6,547 nt of DNA from Actinomycetota bacterium. GTDB lineage: Bacteria; Actinomycetota; Actinomycetes; Nanopelagicales; Nanopelagicaceae. The position numbers and the translations under genes are program-made. Location of the stretch: positions 1-6,547 of the forward strand of contig JAQCGQ010000038.1 of the NCBI GenBank assembly GCA_027730465.1, written 5' to 3'. Below, in pieces: positions 1 through 6,547 of the stretch (within the stretch, counting starts at the first letter, position 1; the number at the start of each line of letters is the position of its first letter). Under the pieces are notes generated by a model that made no database searches, was not told the DNA's origin, and worked only from the letters and a program-made list of their open reading frames with translations.

Positions 1-1
1 T

Positions 2-103
2 TTAAAATTAAGCCAAAGATTTAATAATCAGATTCCAGAGCTTCAAGTACTACGCCCAAATCTTGAGGAGATATATCTTCGAATGATTGGTGAATTAAAA
101 TGA
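2..103 (+). CDS. ABC transporter ATP-binding subunit, C-terminal fragment
   Basis: Only the last 33 codons and the TGA stop (101-103) are in the window; the gene begins upstream. The readable tail ends in RPNLEEIYLRMIGELK. This matches the usual end of DrrA/CcmA-type ATPases that pair with ABC-2 permeases, where a 'P-x-LE-(D/E)-(V/I)-(F/Y)-L' motif sits just before the C-terminus. The Walker motifs are outside the window, so the call rests on this tail plus context: the next gene is an ABC-2 permease whose ATG (100-102) overlaps this stop in an ATGA junction. The product would be the cytoplasmic subunit that hydrolyses ATP to drive the permease encoded next. The substrate cannot be told from this fragment. 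Confidence 0.8.
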   Translation, partial: LKLSQRFNNQIPELQVLRPNLEEIYLRMIGELK

Positions 104-894
104 ATACCCTAAAAGAGACAGTACGTATTGGTGTACTTAGAAGTTTCCTTGAGGTTAAGCAGTTTATGCGACAGCGGGAATCTGTGGTCTTTACCTTATT
201 TTTTCCAGTAATTTTGCTATTCATTTTTGGTACTGTATTTAAAGACACTATCGCACCAGGAGTTACCTTTAGCCAATACTTTGTGGCAGGCATGATCGCA
301 TCTGGTTTAGTAAATACTGGTTTTCAACAGCTTGCGATCACAATTCCAATGGAGCGAGATGATGGAACATTAAAACGCCTGCGCGGAACGCCAATGTCAG
401 TTTCTTCATACTTTATTGGTAAGGCACTTCTTGTAACGATTTTAATGATCGTGCAAACCATACTGTTACTGTTTTTTGGCTCAGTAGTTTTTGATCTTAA
501 CCTGCCAACTGATCCAATGCTTTGGTGGAATTTCACCTGGCTAGTAATCCTAGGAAGTGCTTGCTCAACCGTTCTTGGAATTGCATTCTCAGTTGTGCCA
601 AAAAGTGGGCGCGGAGCATCCGCTGTTGTCTCGCCGATAGTAATTATTCTGCAATTTTTTAGTGGAGTATTTTTTGTCTTCACATCACTTCCAGTTTGGA
701 TGCAACAATTTGCTGCCCTGTTTCCCCTTAAGTGGTTAACACAAGGCATGCGTTCGGTATTTTTACCAGCAGATTTCGCTACTCAGGAGGTGGCTGGTGA
801 TTGGGAAATCGGTAAAACTGCATTAATACTTATTATCTGGTTAGTTTTAGGATTAATTATTTCAATTAAAACATTTAAGTGGAGTAGGCAATGA
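100..894 (+). CDS. ABC-2 type transporter permease (DrrB-like)
   Basis: A 264-residue integral membrane protein, the normal length for ABC-2 permeases. I see about six hydrophobic segments: residues 29-47, 60-80, 107-131, 145-166, 172-195 and 239-257. The cytoplasmic motif ERDDGTLKRLRGTPM at 85-99, between the second and third segments, is the family signature (E-x3-GT-x2-R-L-x-(G/A)-TP). The short N-terminus is rich in Arg and Lys and should be cytoplasmic. The start ATG overlaps the ATPase stop (ATGA). There is no good Shine-Dalgarno sequence directly upstream, so translation probably depends on coupling. Relatives export drugs, lipids or polysaccharides; the substrate here is unknown. The stop overlaps the ATG of a secreted Lys-rich protein, which hints at a shared envelope role. 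Confidence 0.9.
   Translation: MNTLKETVRIGVLRSFLEVKQFMRQRESVVFTLFFPVILLFIFGTVFKDTIAPGVTFSQYFVAGMIASGLVNTGFQQLAITIPMERDDGTLKRLRGTPMSVSSYFIGKALLVTILMIVQTILLLFFGSVVFDLNLPTDPMLWWNFTWLVILGSACSTVLGIAFSVVPKSGRGASAVVSPIVIILQFFSGVFFVFTSLPVWMQQFAALFPLKWLTQGMRSVFLPADFATQEVAGDWEIGKTALILIIWLVLGLIISIKTFKWSRQ
881..884 (+). promoter_or_regulatory. Ribosome binding site of the Lys-rich secreted protein gene
   Basis: GGAG lies six bases before the ATG at 891, inside the last codons of the permease gene. It supports this start even though the reading frames overlap by four bases. Confidence 0.6.
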
Positions 895-1628
895 AAATAA
901 GAATATTCATATCTGTGTTACTAGCTACTACATTATTTGCCACTAGCTCCTCTGCAGTAACGCCTACGCCAAAACCAACTACTAAGGTAAGTAAGAAAGC
1001 AACACCAAAACCAGCCACATCGGCTAAGCCAGCTACTGCTAAACCGAGTGTGAGTTCAAGTGCCTCTACAACTAAGAAACCTACTAAAAAACCTACCAAG
1101 AAACCTGTTAAGAAAAAGAAGAAAGTTAAAAAAACTGCAACTCCAATCCCATCACCTTCACCAGTTTGGCCACCAGTTGGATTTACCACTAATGCTGGTA
1201 TCTACGCAAAAATTCCTACCGTTAAAGAGTTACGTGGGTTACTTTCAGCAAAACTTAAATTAGCTGAGGATGTAAAAAAATGTGAGAAAAATGCTTGTGG
1301 GGCAGTCGTTGTTGCCGCTGATATTCAATGCCGCTGGTGGGAAATTAGATCCACGGTGTCAATGATTGATCCATCAGATCCTGCTAAGAAATTATTACTT
1401 GGAAGCCTTAGAACTACCCATAAGTCATTAAGTCCTAAGACTTATGCAAATATTTTATTAATAAGTGAAGAGCCTTTATATTTACCACCTGCCATAGACC
1501 CAGCAACAAATCAAGAACTGACACCTATTGCTAGAACTGGTATTTCAGTTGGAGGTATTTCTGTAACCTGCCATAAGGCGGCTACTAATGAAACTATTCC
1601 AACTAATATTTATACTCCATTTAAATAG
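891..1628 (+). CDS. Secreted Lys/Pro/Thr-rich protein of unknown function
   Basis: I do not recognise a family for this 245-residue protein. Three parts are visible. Residues 1-22 look like a Sec signal peptide: MKIR, a hydrophobic core, then SSSA as a likely signal peptidase I site, giving a mature N-terminus near V23. Residues 23-95 are low-complexity, rich in Lys, Pro, Thr, Ala and Ser, with KKPT-type repeats at 62-73 and a strongly basic run at 74-81. Residues 96-245 look like a compact domain with four cysteines (C131, C136, C147, C227) that could form two disulfides outside the cell. The basic linker could bind anionic wall polymers or span the wall; this is inference. The ATG overlaps the permease stop (ATGA) and has its own GGAG, so it is probably co-translated with the exporter. 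It could be an accessory subunit or simply operon cargo. Confidence 0.8.
   Translation: MKIRIFISVLLATTLFATSSSAVTPTPKPTTKVSKKATPKPATSAKPATAKPSVSSSASTTKKPTKKPTKKPVKKKKKVKKTATPIPSPSPVWPPVGFTTNAGIYAKIPTVKELRGLLSAKLKLAEDVKKCEKNACGAVVVAADIQCRWWEIRSTVSMIDPSDPAKKLLLGSLRTTHKSLSPKTYANILLISEEPLYLPPAIDPATNQELTPIARTGISVGGISVTCHKAATNETIPTNIYTPFK
1074..1109 (+). repeat. Three imperfect 12-base repeats coding KKPT/KKPT/KKPV
   Basis: Three adjacent 12-base units, starting AAGAAACCT, AAAAAACCT and AAGAAACCT, code KKPT, KKPT and KKPV in the basic linker of the secreted protein. Because each unit is a multiple of three, gain or loss of a unit would alter linker length without shifting the frame. A further Lys-rich run follows directly. 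Confidence 0.75.
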
Positions 1629-1642
1629 AGATCGGGGATATT

Positions 1643-1963
1643 TTGCTTGGCGGTATTAATAACGGGCTGTATTTAATATCTTTATCTGGCTTCCTAGTTG
1701 TAGCCGTGTTAGCACTTATTCTTAGGTGGGCTTTTTCTCATAACAAATCTTTGATTGAAAAGGATAAAGTAATTGGATCAGAGGATCAATATGGCCTGCT
1801 AAAAGTTGCCCATAGCCCTAAAAATCATATTGAAGGTGAAATGATGCGACAAAAATTAATTGCGGTTGGCATAAGAGCAACCCTTTCACAAACTAAGAAC
1901 GGCCCAAGAATTTTAGTATTTGAAAAAGACTTAAAGATTGCGAAAGCAACACTAAATAGTTAG
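1643..1963 (+). CDS. Single-pass membrane protein with DUF2007-like C-terminal domain
   Basis: A 106-residue protein read from a TTG start. An in-frame stop at 1622-1624 limits upstream choices, and GGGGA at 1634-1638 could serve as a close ribosome binding site. The downstream GTG alternative would cut into the membrane helix, so TTG is preferred. Residues about 9-29 form one transmembrane helix followed by R28, H33 and K35, suggesting a cytoplasmic C-terminus. Residues 51-104 resemble DUF2007 (putative prokaryotic signal-transducing domain): a first strand LLKVAH, a helix with IEGEMMRQKL, then VGIRATL, a strand RILVFEKD and a final helix. I assign this by pattern only. The gene starts 14 bases after the secreted protein gene and is probably the last of that operon. 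Its TAG overlaps the stop of the convergent adenosyltransferase gene. Confidence 0.7.
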   Translation: MLGGINNGLYLISLSGFLVVAVLALILRWAFSHNKSLIEKDKVIGSEDQYGLLKVAHSPKNHIEGEMMRQKLIAVGIRATLSQTKNGPRILVFEKDLKIAKATLNS

Positions 1964-2535
1964 CGATTTGCCCCCGGAACCCAAAGTTGATCGCCAATCT
2001 CTTTATTTGCAGTTCGGGCTAGAACAAATAAAAGATCAGATAAGCGATTTAAGTATTTTGCTGTAACTGGGTTTACACCAGAACCAAATGAATTAATAGC
2101 TTGCCAAGTATTTCGCTCAGCACGTCTAACCACAGTTCTTGCAACATGCATTAAGGCTGATGCAGCAGTCCCTGATGGAAGTACAAAGGTGCGAAGTGGT
2201 TGTAAAGACTCATTGTATTTATCGATTTGCTTCTCTAAATAATCAATTTGGGATTCTAAAACCCTTAATGGTTCTGTGGTTGGATTATCGACTACTGGTG
2301 TACAAAGATCTGCGCCAACATCAAATAAATCATTTTGAATTCTTACAAGCAGTTTTGTAATTTCATTATCTTTAATACCACCGAGTGCTAATACAACTCC
2401 AATTGAAGAGTTAGCTTCATCGACAGTGGCATATGCCTCAAGGCGTGGATCATTTTTTGAGGTTCGGCTCATATCCCCTAGTGAGGTAGTTCCATCATCA
2501 CCGGTTTTTGTGTAGATACGGGTTAAATTAACCAT
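1960..2535 (-). CDS. pduO: ATP:cob(I)alamin adenosyltransferase, PduO type
   Basis: Transfers the 5'-deoxyadenosyl group from ATP to cob(I)alamin, making coenzyme B12 for enzymes such as methylmalonyl-CoA mutase; cytosolic and trimeric in the family. At 191 residues it has the usual length. Visible hallmarks are the N-terminal ATP-binding motif [11 protein letters not shown] (9-19), VDEANS (38-43) with the conserved acidic pair D39-E40, DLFDVGADL (69-77), RTVVRRAER (133-141) with the conserved arginines, and [12 protein letters not shown] (163-174). The ATG at 2535 has AGGGTGAG just upstream and gives the typical [12 protein letters not shown] opening. The gene is divergent from murA, as Rv1314c is from murA in Mycobacterium tuberculosis. 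Its 3' end overlaps the previous gene by four bases. The enzyme supports corrinoid salvage as well as synthesis, so it does not prove de novo B12 synthesis. Confidence 0.93.
   Translation of the reverse strand: MVNLTRIYTKTGDDGTTSLGDMSRTSKNDPRLEAYATVDEANSSIGVVLALGGIKDNEITKLLVRIQNDLFDVGADLCTPVVDNPTTEPLRVLESQIDYLEKQIDKYNESLQPLRTFVLPSGTAASALMHVARTVVRRAERNTWQAINSFGSGVNPVTAKYLNRLSDLLFVLARTANKEIGDQLWVPGANR
2521..2533. repeat. 13-base palindrome at the divergent start (GGTTAA-A-TTAACC)
   Basis: Two perfect 6-base arms around one central A cover the first codons of the adenosyltransferase gene and lie about 40-50 bases before the murA start. The position would suit an operator for the divergent pair. 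However, one or two such palindromes are expected by chance in a window this size, so function is only a possibility. Confidence 0.25.
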
Positions 2536-2538
2536 GAA

Positions 2539-2546
2539 CTCACCCT
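2539..2546 (-). promoter_or_regulatory. Ribosome binding site of the adenosyltransferase gene
   Basis: On the minus strand AGGGTGAG precedes the ATG at 2535, with the AGGG core seven bases from the start. It supports this start and shows the gene is translated independently. Confidence 0.5.
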
Positions 2547-2558
2547 ACCTTAAGCAAT

Positions 2559-2564
2559 TACAAT
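2559..2564 (+). promoter_or_regulatory. Possible -10 element for murA (TACAAT)
   Basis: TACAAT differs from TATAAT at one position and sits nine bases before the preferred murA ATG at 2573. Transcription starting about seven bases downstream would begin at or next to that ATG, giving a nearly leaderless message, which is common in actinobacteria. No clear -35 box is visible at the usual distance. The gap between the two divergent genes is only 37 bases, so some promoter must lie here or inside the coding regions. Confidence 0.3.
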
Positions 2565-2572
2565 GGGGAATT

Positions 2573-3829
2573 ATGGAACGACTACGGGTGGTTGGAGGTG
2601 CCAGATTATCTGGCACAGTCCAGGTTTCTGGCGCCAAAAACTCAGCGCTTAAATTAATGGCAGCGACATTACTTGCCCCTGGTGAATCAAAGATTACAAA
2701 TCTACCTGCTATTGCAGATGTTGACTACATGGCGGAGTTATTAACTAGGTTGGGCTGTAGTGTTAAAGTAAATAATGAATTACATGAAGTAATTATTCAG
2801 GTACCAAAAAAATTAGGCCATAAAGCAGATTATGACCTAGTTAGAAAGATGCGGGCATCAATAAATGTATTAGGGCCACTAATTGCTAGGGAGTTAGTTG
2901 CTGAAGTAGCACTTCCTGGTGGGGATGCAATTGGATCTAGAGGACTTGATTTTCATATTAATGGGTTAAAAGATATGGGCGCAGAAATTCACTCAGAACA
3001 CGGCTTTGTTATTGCTAAAGCACCTAATGGACTTAAGGGTGCGGCTATAACTTTGGAGTTTCCAAGTGTTGGTGCTACTGAAAATATTATGACAGCAGCC
3101 ACCTTAGCAACTGGTGTGACCACTATTGATAACGCTGCGCGTGAGCCAGATGTAGTAGACCTAGGTGAATTTCTAATCGCAATGGGTGCAAAAATTACTG
3201 GACTTGGTACACATACAATCTCTATCGAAGGTGTTAAAAATTTGAAACCTACAACTCATGCCACATTAGCTGATCGAATTGTTTCTGGTACTTGGGCATT
3301 TGCTGCTGTAATGACAAAAGGTGACATTACGATTGAAAATGGGCGAGTAGATCACCTTGAGATGCCACTTGATAAATTAGTTGAAGCTGGCGCAGTAGTT
3401 ACAACTACTAATAATGGTTTTAGAGTGAAAATGGATAAACGCCCAATTGCAGTAGATGTTGCAACACTTCCCTATCCTGGCTTTCCAACTGATTTACAGC
3501 CAATGGTAATTGCACTAAACGCAATTGCTGAAGGCACATCCTTAGTAACTGAAAATGTGTTTGAGGGCAGATTTATGTTTGTAAATGAATTACTTAGGTT
3601 AGGTGCGAATATTCAAGTAGATGGTCATCATGCTGCAATTACTGGAATCCCTGAGTTATCAGCTGCCCCAGTTGCTGCCACAGATATTAGAGCTGGCGCG
3701 GGGCTAGTGTTAGCAGCTCTCGTTAGTGATGGCGTAACTATTATTGAAGATGCTTATCACATTGATCGTGGGTATCCAGATTTTCCAGCTCAACTTCAAT
3801 CATTAGGTGCAGATGTCAGTAGAAATTAA
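2573..3829 (+). CDS. murA: UDP-N-acetylglucosamine 1-carboxyvinyltransferase, Asp-type
   Basis: Transfers enolpyruvate from phosphoenolpyruvate to UDP-GlcNAc, the first committed step of peptidoglycan synthesis, in the cytosol. The 418 residues match the family length. Key residues by E. coli counterpart: K22-N23 in SGAKNS, R91 in VRKMRAS, the loop [13 protein letters not shown] at 116-128, D307 in FPTDLQP (E. coli D305) and R399 in HIDRGY (R397). In the loop, D118 (codon 2924-2926) replaces the catalytic Cys115 of E. coli; the same change in Mycobacterium tuberculosis gives intrinsic fosfomycin resistance. An earlier in-frame ATG at 2534 would add 13 residues and overlap the divergent gene's start. 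I chose 2573 because [12 protein letters not shown] is the usual actinobacterial beginning. GGGG at 2565-2568 precedes it closely. The 3' end overlaps glpX, so the two are likely co-transcribed. Confidence 0.95.
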   Translation: MERLRVVGGARLSGTVQVSGAKNSALKLMAATLLAPGESKITNLPAIADVDYMAELLTRLGCSVKVNNELHEVIIQVPKKLGHKADYDLVRKMRASINVLGPLIARELVAEVALPGGDAIGSRGLDFHINGLKDMGAEIHSEHGFVIAKAPNGLKGAAITLEFPSVGATENIMTAATLATGVTTIDNAAREPDVVDLGEFLIAMGAKITGLGTHTISIEGVKNLKPTTHATLADRIVSGTWAFAAVMTKGDITIENGRVDHLEMPLDKLVEAGAVVTTTNNGFRVKMDKRPIAVDVATLPYPGFPTDLQPMVIALNAIAEGTSLVTENVFEGRFMFVNELLRLGANIQVDGHHAAITGIPELSAAPVAATDIRAGAGLVLAALVSDGVTIIEDAYHIDRGYPDFPAQLQSLGADVSRN

Positions 3830-4775
3830 TTTTCCAGATCGCAACTTAGCTCTTGAATTAGTACGGGTTACTGAAACTGCCGCAGTTGCTGCCTCTGCTT
3901 GGGTTGGCCGTGGCGATAAAGAGGCTGCTGATGATGCTGCTGTTAAGGCAATGCGCAAGATGATTAATACTGTTGATATGTCTGGTGTAATAGTTATTGG
4001 TGAGGGTGAGAAGGATAAAGCACCCATGCTTCACAACGGTGAAGAGGTCGGCAATGGAAATGGGCCTGCTTGTGATGTGGCGGTAGATCCAATTGATGGC
4101 ACCACACTAACTTCAAATGGATTAAATGGCGCGGTTAGTGTGATTGCGTTAGCACCTAGGGAAAGCATGCTTAATCTAAAGGGTGCTTATTATATGAACA
4201 AAATTGTCACCGGCCCTGAGGCAGCTTCAGTTATTGATATTTCAGTTCCAGCTGGTGAGAATGTTCGTAGAGTAGCAAAGGCAAAAGGTTTAGACGTAAG
4301 TGAAATTACAGTTGTAGTTTTAGATCGGCCAAGACATGATGAATTACTAAAAGAGTTACGCAAGGCTGGGGCACGCATTAGATTAATTAGAGATGGTGAT
4401 GTCGCAGCAGCAATTGAAACTGCTAGAGCTGGTACAGGTATTGATATCTTGATGGGAATTGGTGGTACACCAGAAGGTGTTGTTACCGCAGCTGCTATGC
4501 GTGCTCTTGGCGGTGTAATTCAAGGACAACTTATGCCACAAAATGAAAAAGAAAGAGCCGCAGTTAAAGAAGCTGGGCATGATCTATCAAAAATTTATTT
4601 AACAAATGATTTAGTTGCCTCTGATGATGTTTTCTTCTCAGCAACTGGAATTACTGATGGTGAATTACTAAGGGGAGTAAGGCATACTGCTTTTGGTGCA
4701 ATTAGTCACTCATTAGTAGTTAGAGGAAGATCAAAGACGGTTAGAATTATTGAAACTGAACACCGCTTTAGTTAG
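3813..4775 (+). CDS. glpX: Class II fructose-1,6-bisphosphatase
   Basis: Hydrolyses fructose 1,6-bisphosphate to fructose 6-phosphate, the committed phosphatase step of gluconeogenesis, with metal-dependent chemistry in the cytosol. The 320 residues align throughout with E. coli Glp[14 protein letters not shown] near the start, GRGDKEAAD (D40), [13 protein letters not shown] at 61-73, the metal-binding VDPIDGT at 91-97, KPRH-like DRPRH at 171-175, DGDVAAAI at 194-201, [10 protein letters not shown] at 215-224 (E221, the E. coli E213 counterpart) and [10 protein letters not shown] at 274-283. It is slightly shorter than E. coli GlpX, missing an insertion near residue 245 and part of the C-terminus. 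ATG 3813 is preferred over GTG 3807 because AGG at 3805-3807 precedes it with five bases spacing. It overlaps the murA end by 17 bases, suggesting translational coupling, and its stop overlaps convergent atpC by eight bases. Confidence 0.95.
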   Translation: MSVEINFPDRNLALELVRVTETAAVAASAWVGRGDKEAADDAAVKAMRKMINTVDMSGVIVIGEGEKDKAPMLHNGEEVGNGNGPACDVAVDPIDGTTLTSNGLNGAVSVIALAPRESMLNLKGAYYMNKIVTGPEAASVIDISVPAGENVRRVAKAKGLDVSEITVVVLDRPRHDELLKELRKAGARIRLIRDGDVAAAIETARAGTGIDILMGIGGTPEGVVTAAAMRALGGVIQGQLMPQNEKERAAVKEAGHDLSKIYLTNDLVASDDVFFSATGITDGELLRGVRHTAFGAISHSLVVRGRSKTVRIIETEHRFS

Positions 4776-5031
4776 AGGCACTTTCACCAAGAATCGATAC
4801 TCGATTTTTAGAAACTGATATAAACCCACCATTAATTACAAAGTCATTTGTAGAACCATCAGTTGCCTTTATTGAAACTGTGCCATCTGCTAAAACTCCA
4901 AGTAGTGGAGCGTGATCAGGTAATACGCCAAGATCACCTTCAAGGGTGCGAGCAGAAACCATCTTGGCTTCCCCACTCCACACCCGCTTCTCTGGTGTAA
5001 CTACCTCAACTTTTAACAGATTCTCAGCCAT
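4768..5031 (-). CDS. atpC: F1Fo ATP synthase epsilon subunit, short form lacking the C-terminal helices
   Basis: Epsilon is part of the central stalk, contacting gamma and the c-ring. The 87 residues form the N-terminal beta-sandwich domain, with the typical KVEVVTPEKRVWSGEA opening, LEGDLGVLPDHAPLLG at 30-45, and FVINGGFISVSKNRVSIL at 64-81. The protein stops at ESASN, where E. coli epsilon (139 residues) continues into two helices that inhibit ATP hydrolysis; mycobacterial epsilon (about 120) also keeps that part. No continuation is visible beyond the stop, where the conserved end of convergent glpX begins. A longer ORF from 5073 adds 14 residues inside atpD, but MAENLLKVEV is the conserved beginning. 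The ATG follows the atpD stop after one base with no Shine-Dalgarno sequence, so translation likely depends on atpD. Confidence 0.93.
   Translation of the reverse strand: MAENLLKVEVVTPEKRVWSGEAKMVSARTLEGDLGVLPDHAPLLGVLADGTVSIKATDGSTNDFVINGGFISVSKNRVSILGESASN
4789..4809 (+). terminator. Possible weak terminator for murA-glpX
   Basis: AATCGA-TAC-TCGATT forms a 6-base-pair hairpin, extendable to nine pairs by one G-T and two A-T pairs, and runs into TTTTTA. It lies 13 bases after the glpX stop but inside the 3' end of convergent atpC, so coding constraint may explain part of it. The stem is AT-rich and no T tract follows on the minus strand, so it would act only on + strand transcription, if at all. 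Confidence 0.28.
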
Positions 5032-5032
5032 A

Positions 5033-6547
<1,515 letters not shown>

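Noticed and set aside
875..1189. Minus-strand ORF coding a Gly/Val/Phe-rich hydrophobic protein
   Set aside because: It is the complement of the Lys/Pro/Thr-rich repeat region of the secreted protein; the composition is a mirror of low-complexity coding sequence and there is no independent support.
1060..1263. + strand ORF in an alternative frame over the Lys-rich region, with nearby A6 and A7 runs, as possible phase variation
   Set aside because: The 245-residue frame is intact through the tracts with a signal peptide and a plausible domain, while the alternate frame is just Leu/Arg-rich shadow. A-runs are expected in Lys codons of an AT-rich genome.
1963..1994. Inverted repeat GCGAT/ATCGC after the DUF2007-like gene as a terminator
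   Set aside because: Arms of only five bases, a loop of 22 bases and no T tract; it lies in the adenosyltransferase coding end.
2534..2572. Upstream in-frame ATG extending murA by 13 residues
   Set aside because: The extension is not seen in typical MurA proteins, would overlap the divergent gene's start, and the conserved N-terminus MERLRVVGG begins at 2573. K22-N23 then also match E. coli numbering.
3803..4027. Minus-strand ORF opposite the glpX start
   Set aside because: Antisense to conserved GlpX motifs, with no recognisable domain or ribosome binding site.

Overview
The window reads as a gene-dense stretch of an AT-rich actinobacterial chromosome. Three things support this: F1-ATPase subunits with actinobacterial-style sequence, a MurA with Asp in place of the catalytic Cys (known from Mycobacterium), and a PduO-type cobalamin adenosyltransferase divergent from murA. 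AT-rich codon use, very short or negative intergenic gaps and overlapping stop codons suggest a streamlined genome. A freshwater acI/Nanopelagicales-type lineage would fit, but that is inference, not something shown here.

Layout. (1) Positions 1-1963, + strand: the last codons of an ABC-transporter ATPase, an ABC-2 permease (DrrB type), a secreted Lys/Pro/Thr-rich protein of unknown function, and a single-pass membrane protein with a DUF2007-like tail. The first three are joined by ATGA stop/start overlaps and the fourth follows after 14 bases, so this looks like one operon whose promoter lies outside the window. (2) Positions 1960-2535, - strand: the adenosyltransferase, meeting the previous gene tail to tail with overlapping stop codons. 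(3) Positions 2573-4775, + strand: murA (first committed step of peptidoglycan synthesis) and glpX (class II fructose-1,6-bisphosphatase, gluconeogenesis), overlapping by 17 bases. (4) Positions 4768-6547, - strand: the end of the ATP synthase operon, partial atpG, atpD and an unusually short atpC, converging on glpX with an 8-base overlap.

The content is mostly housekeeping: energy conservation, wall precursor synthesis, gluconeogenesis and corrinoid activation. The least understood part is the left-hand operon, where an exporter is translationally tied to a secreted basic protein I do not recognise. The other points worth a second look are the epsilon subunit lacking its C-terminal helical domain, the Asp-type MurA, and the rearranged neighbourhood with glpX between murA and atpC. 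I see no RNA gene, mobile element, CRISPR array or origin, and no stretch of more than 40 bases lies outside a gene. I found no convincing new system.
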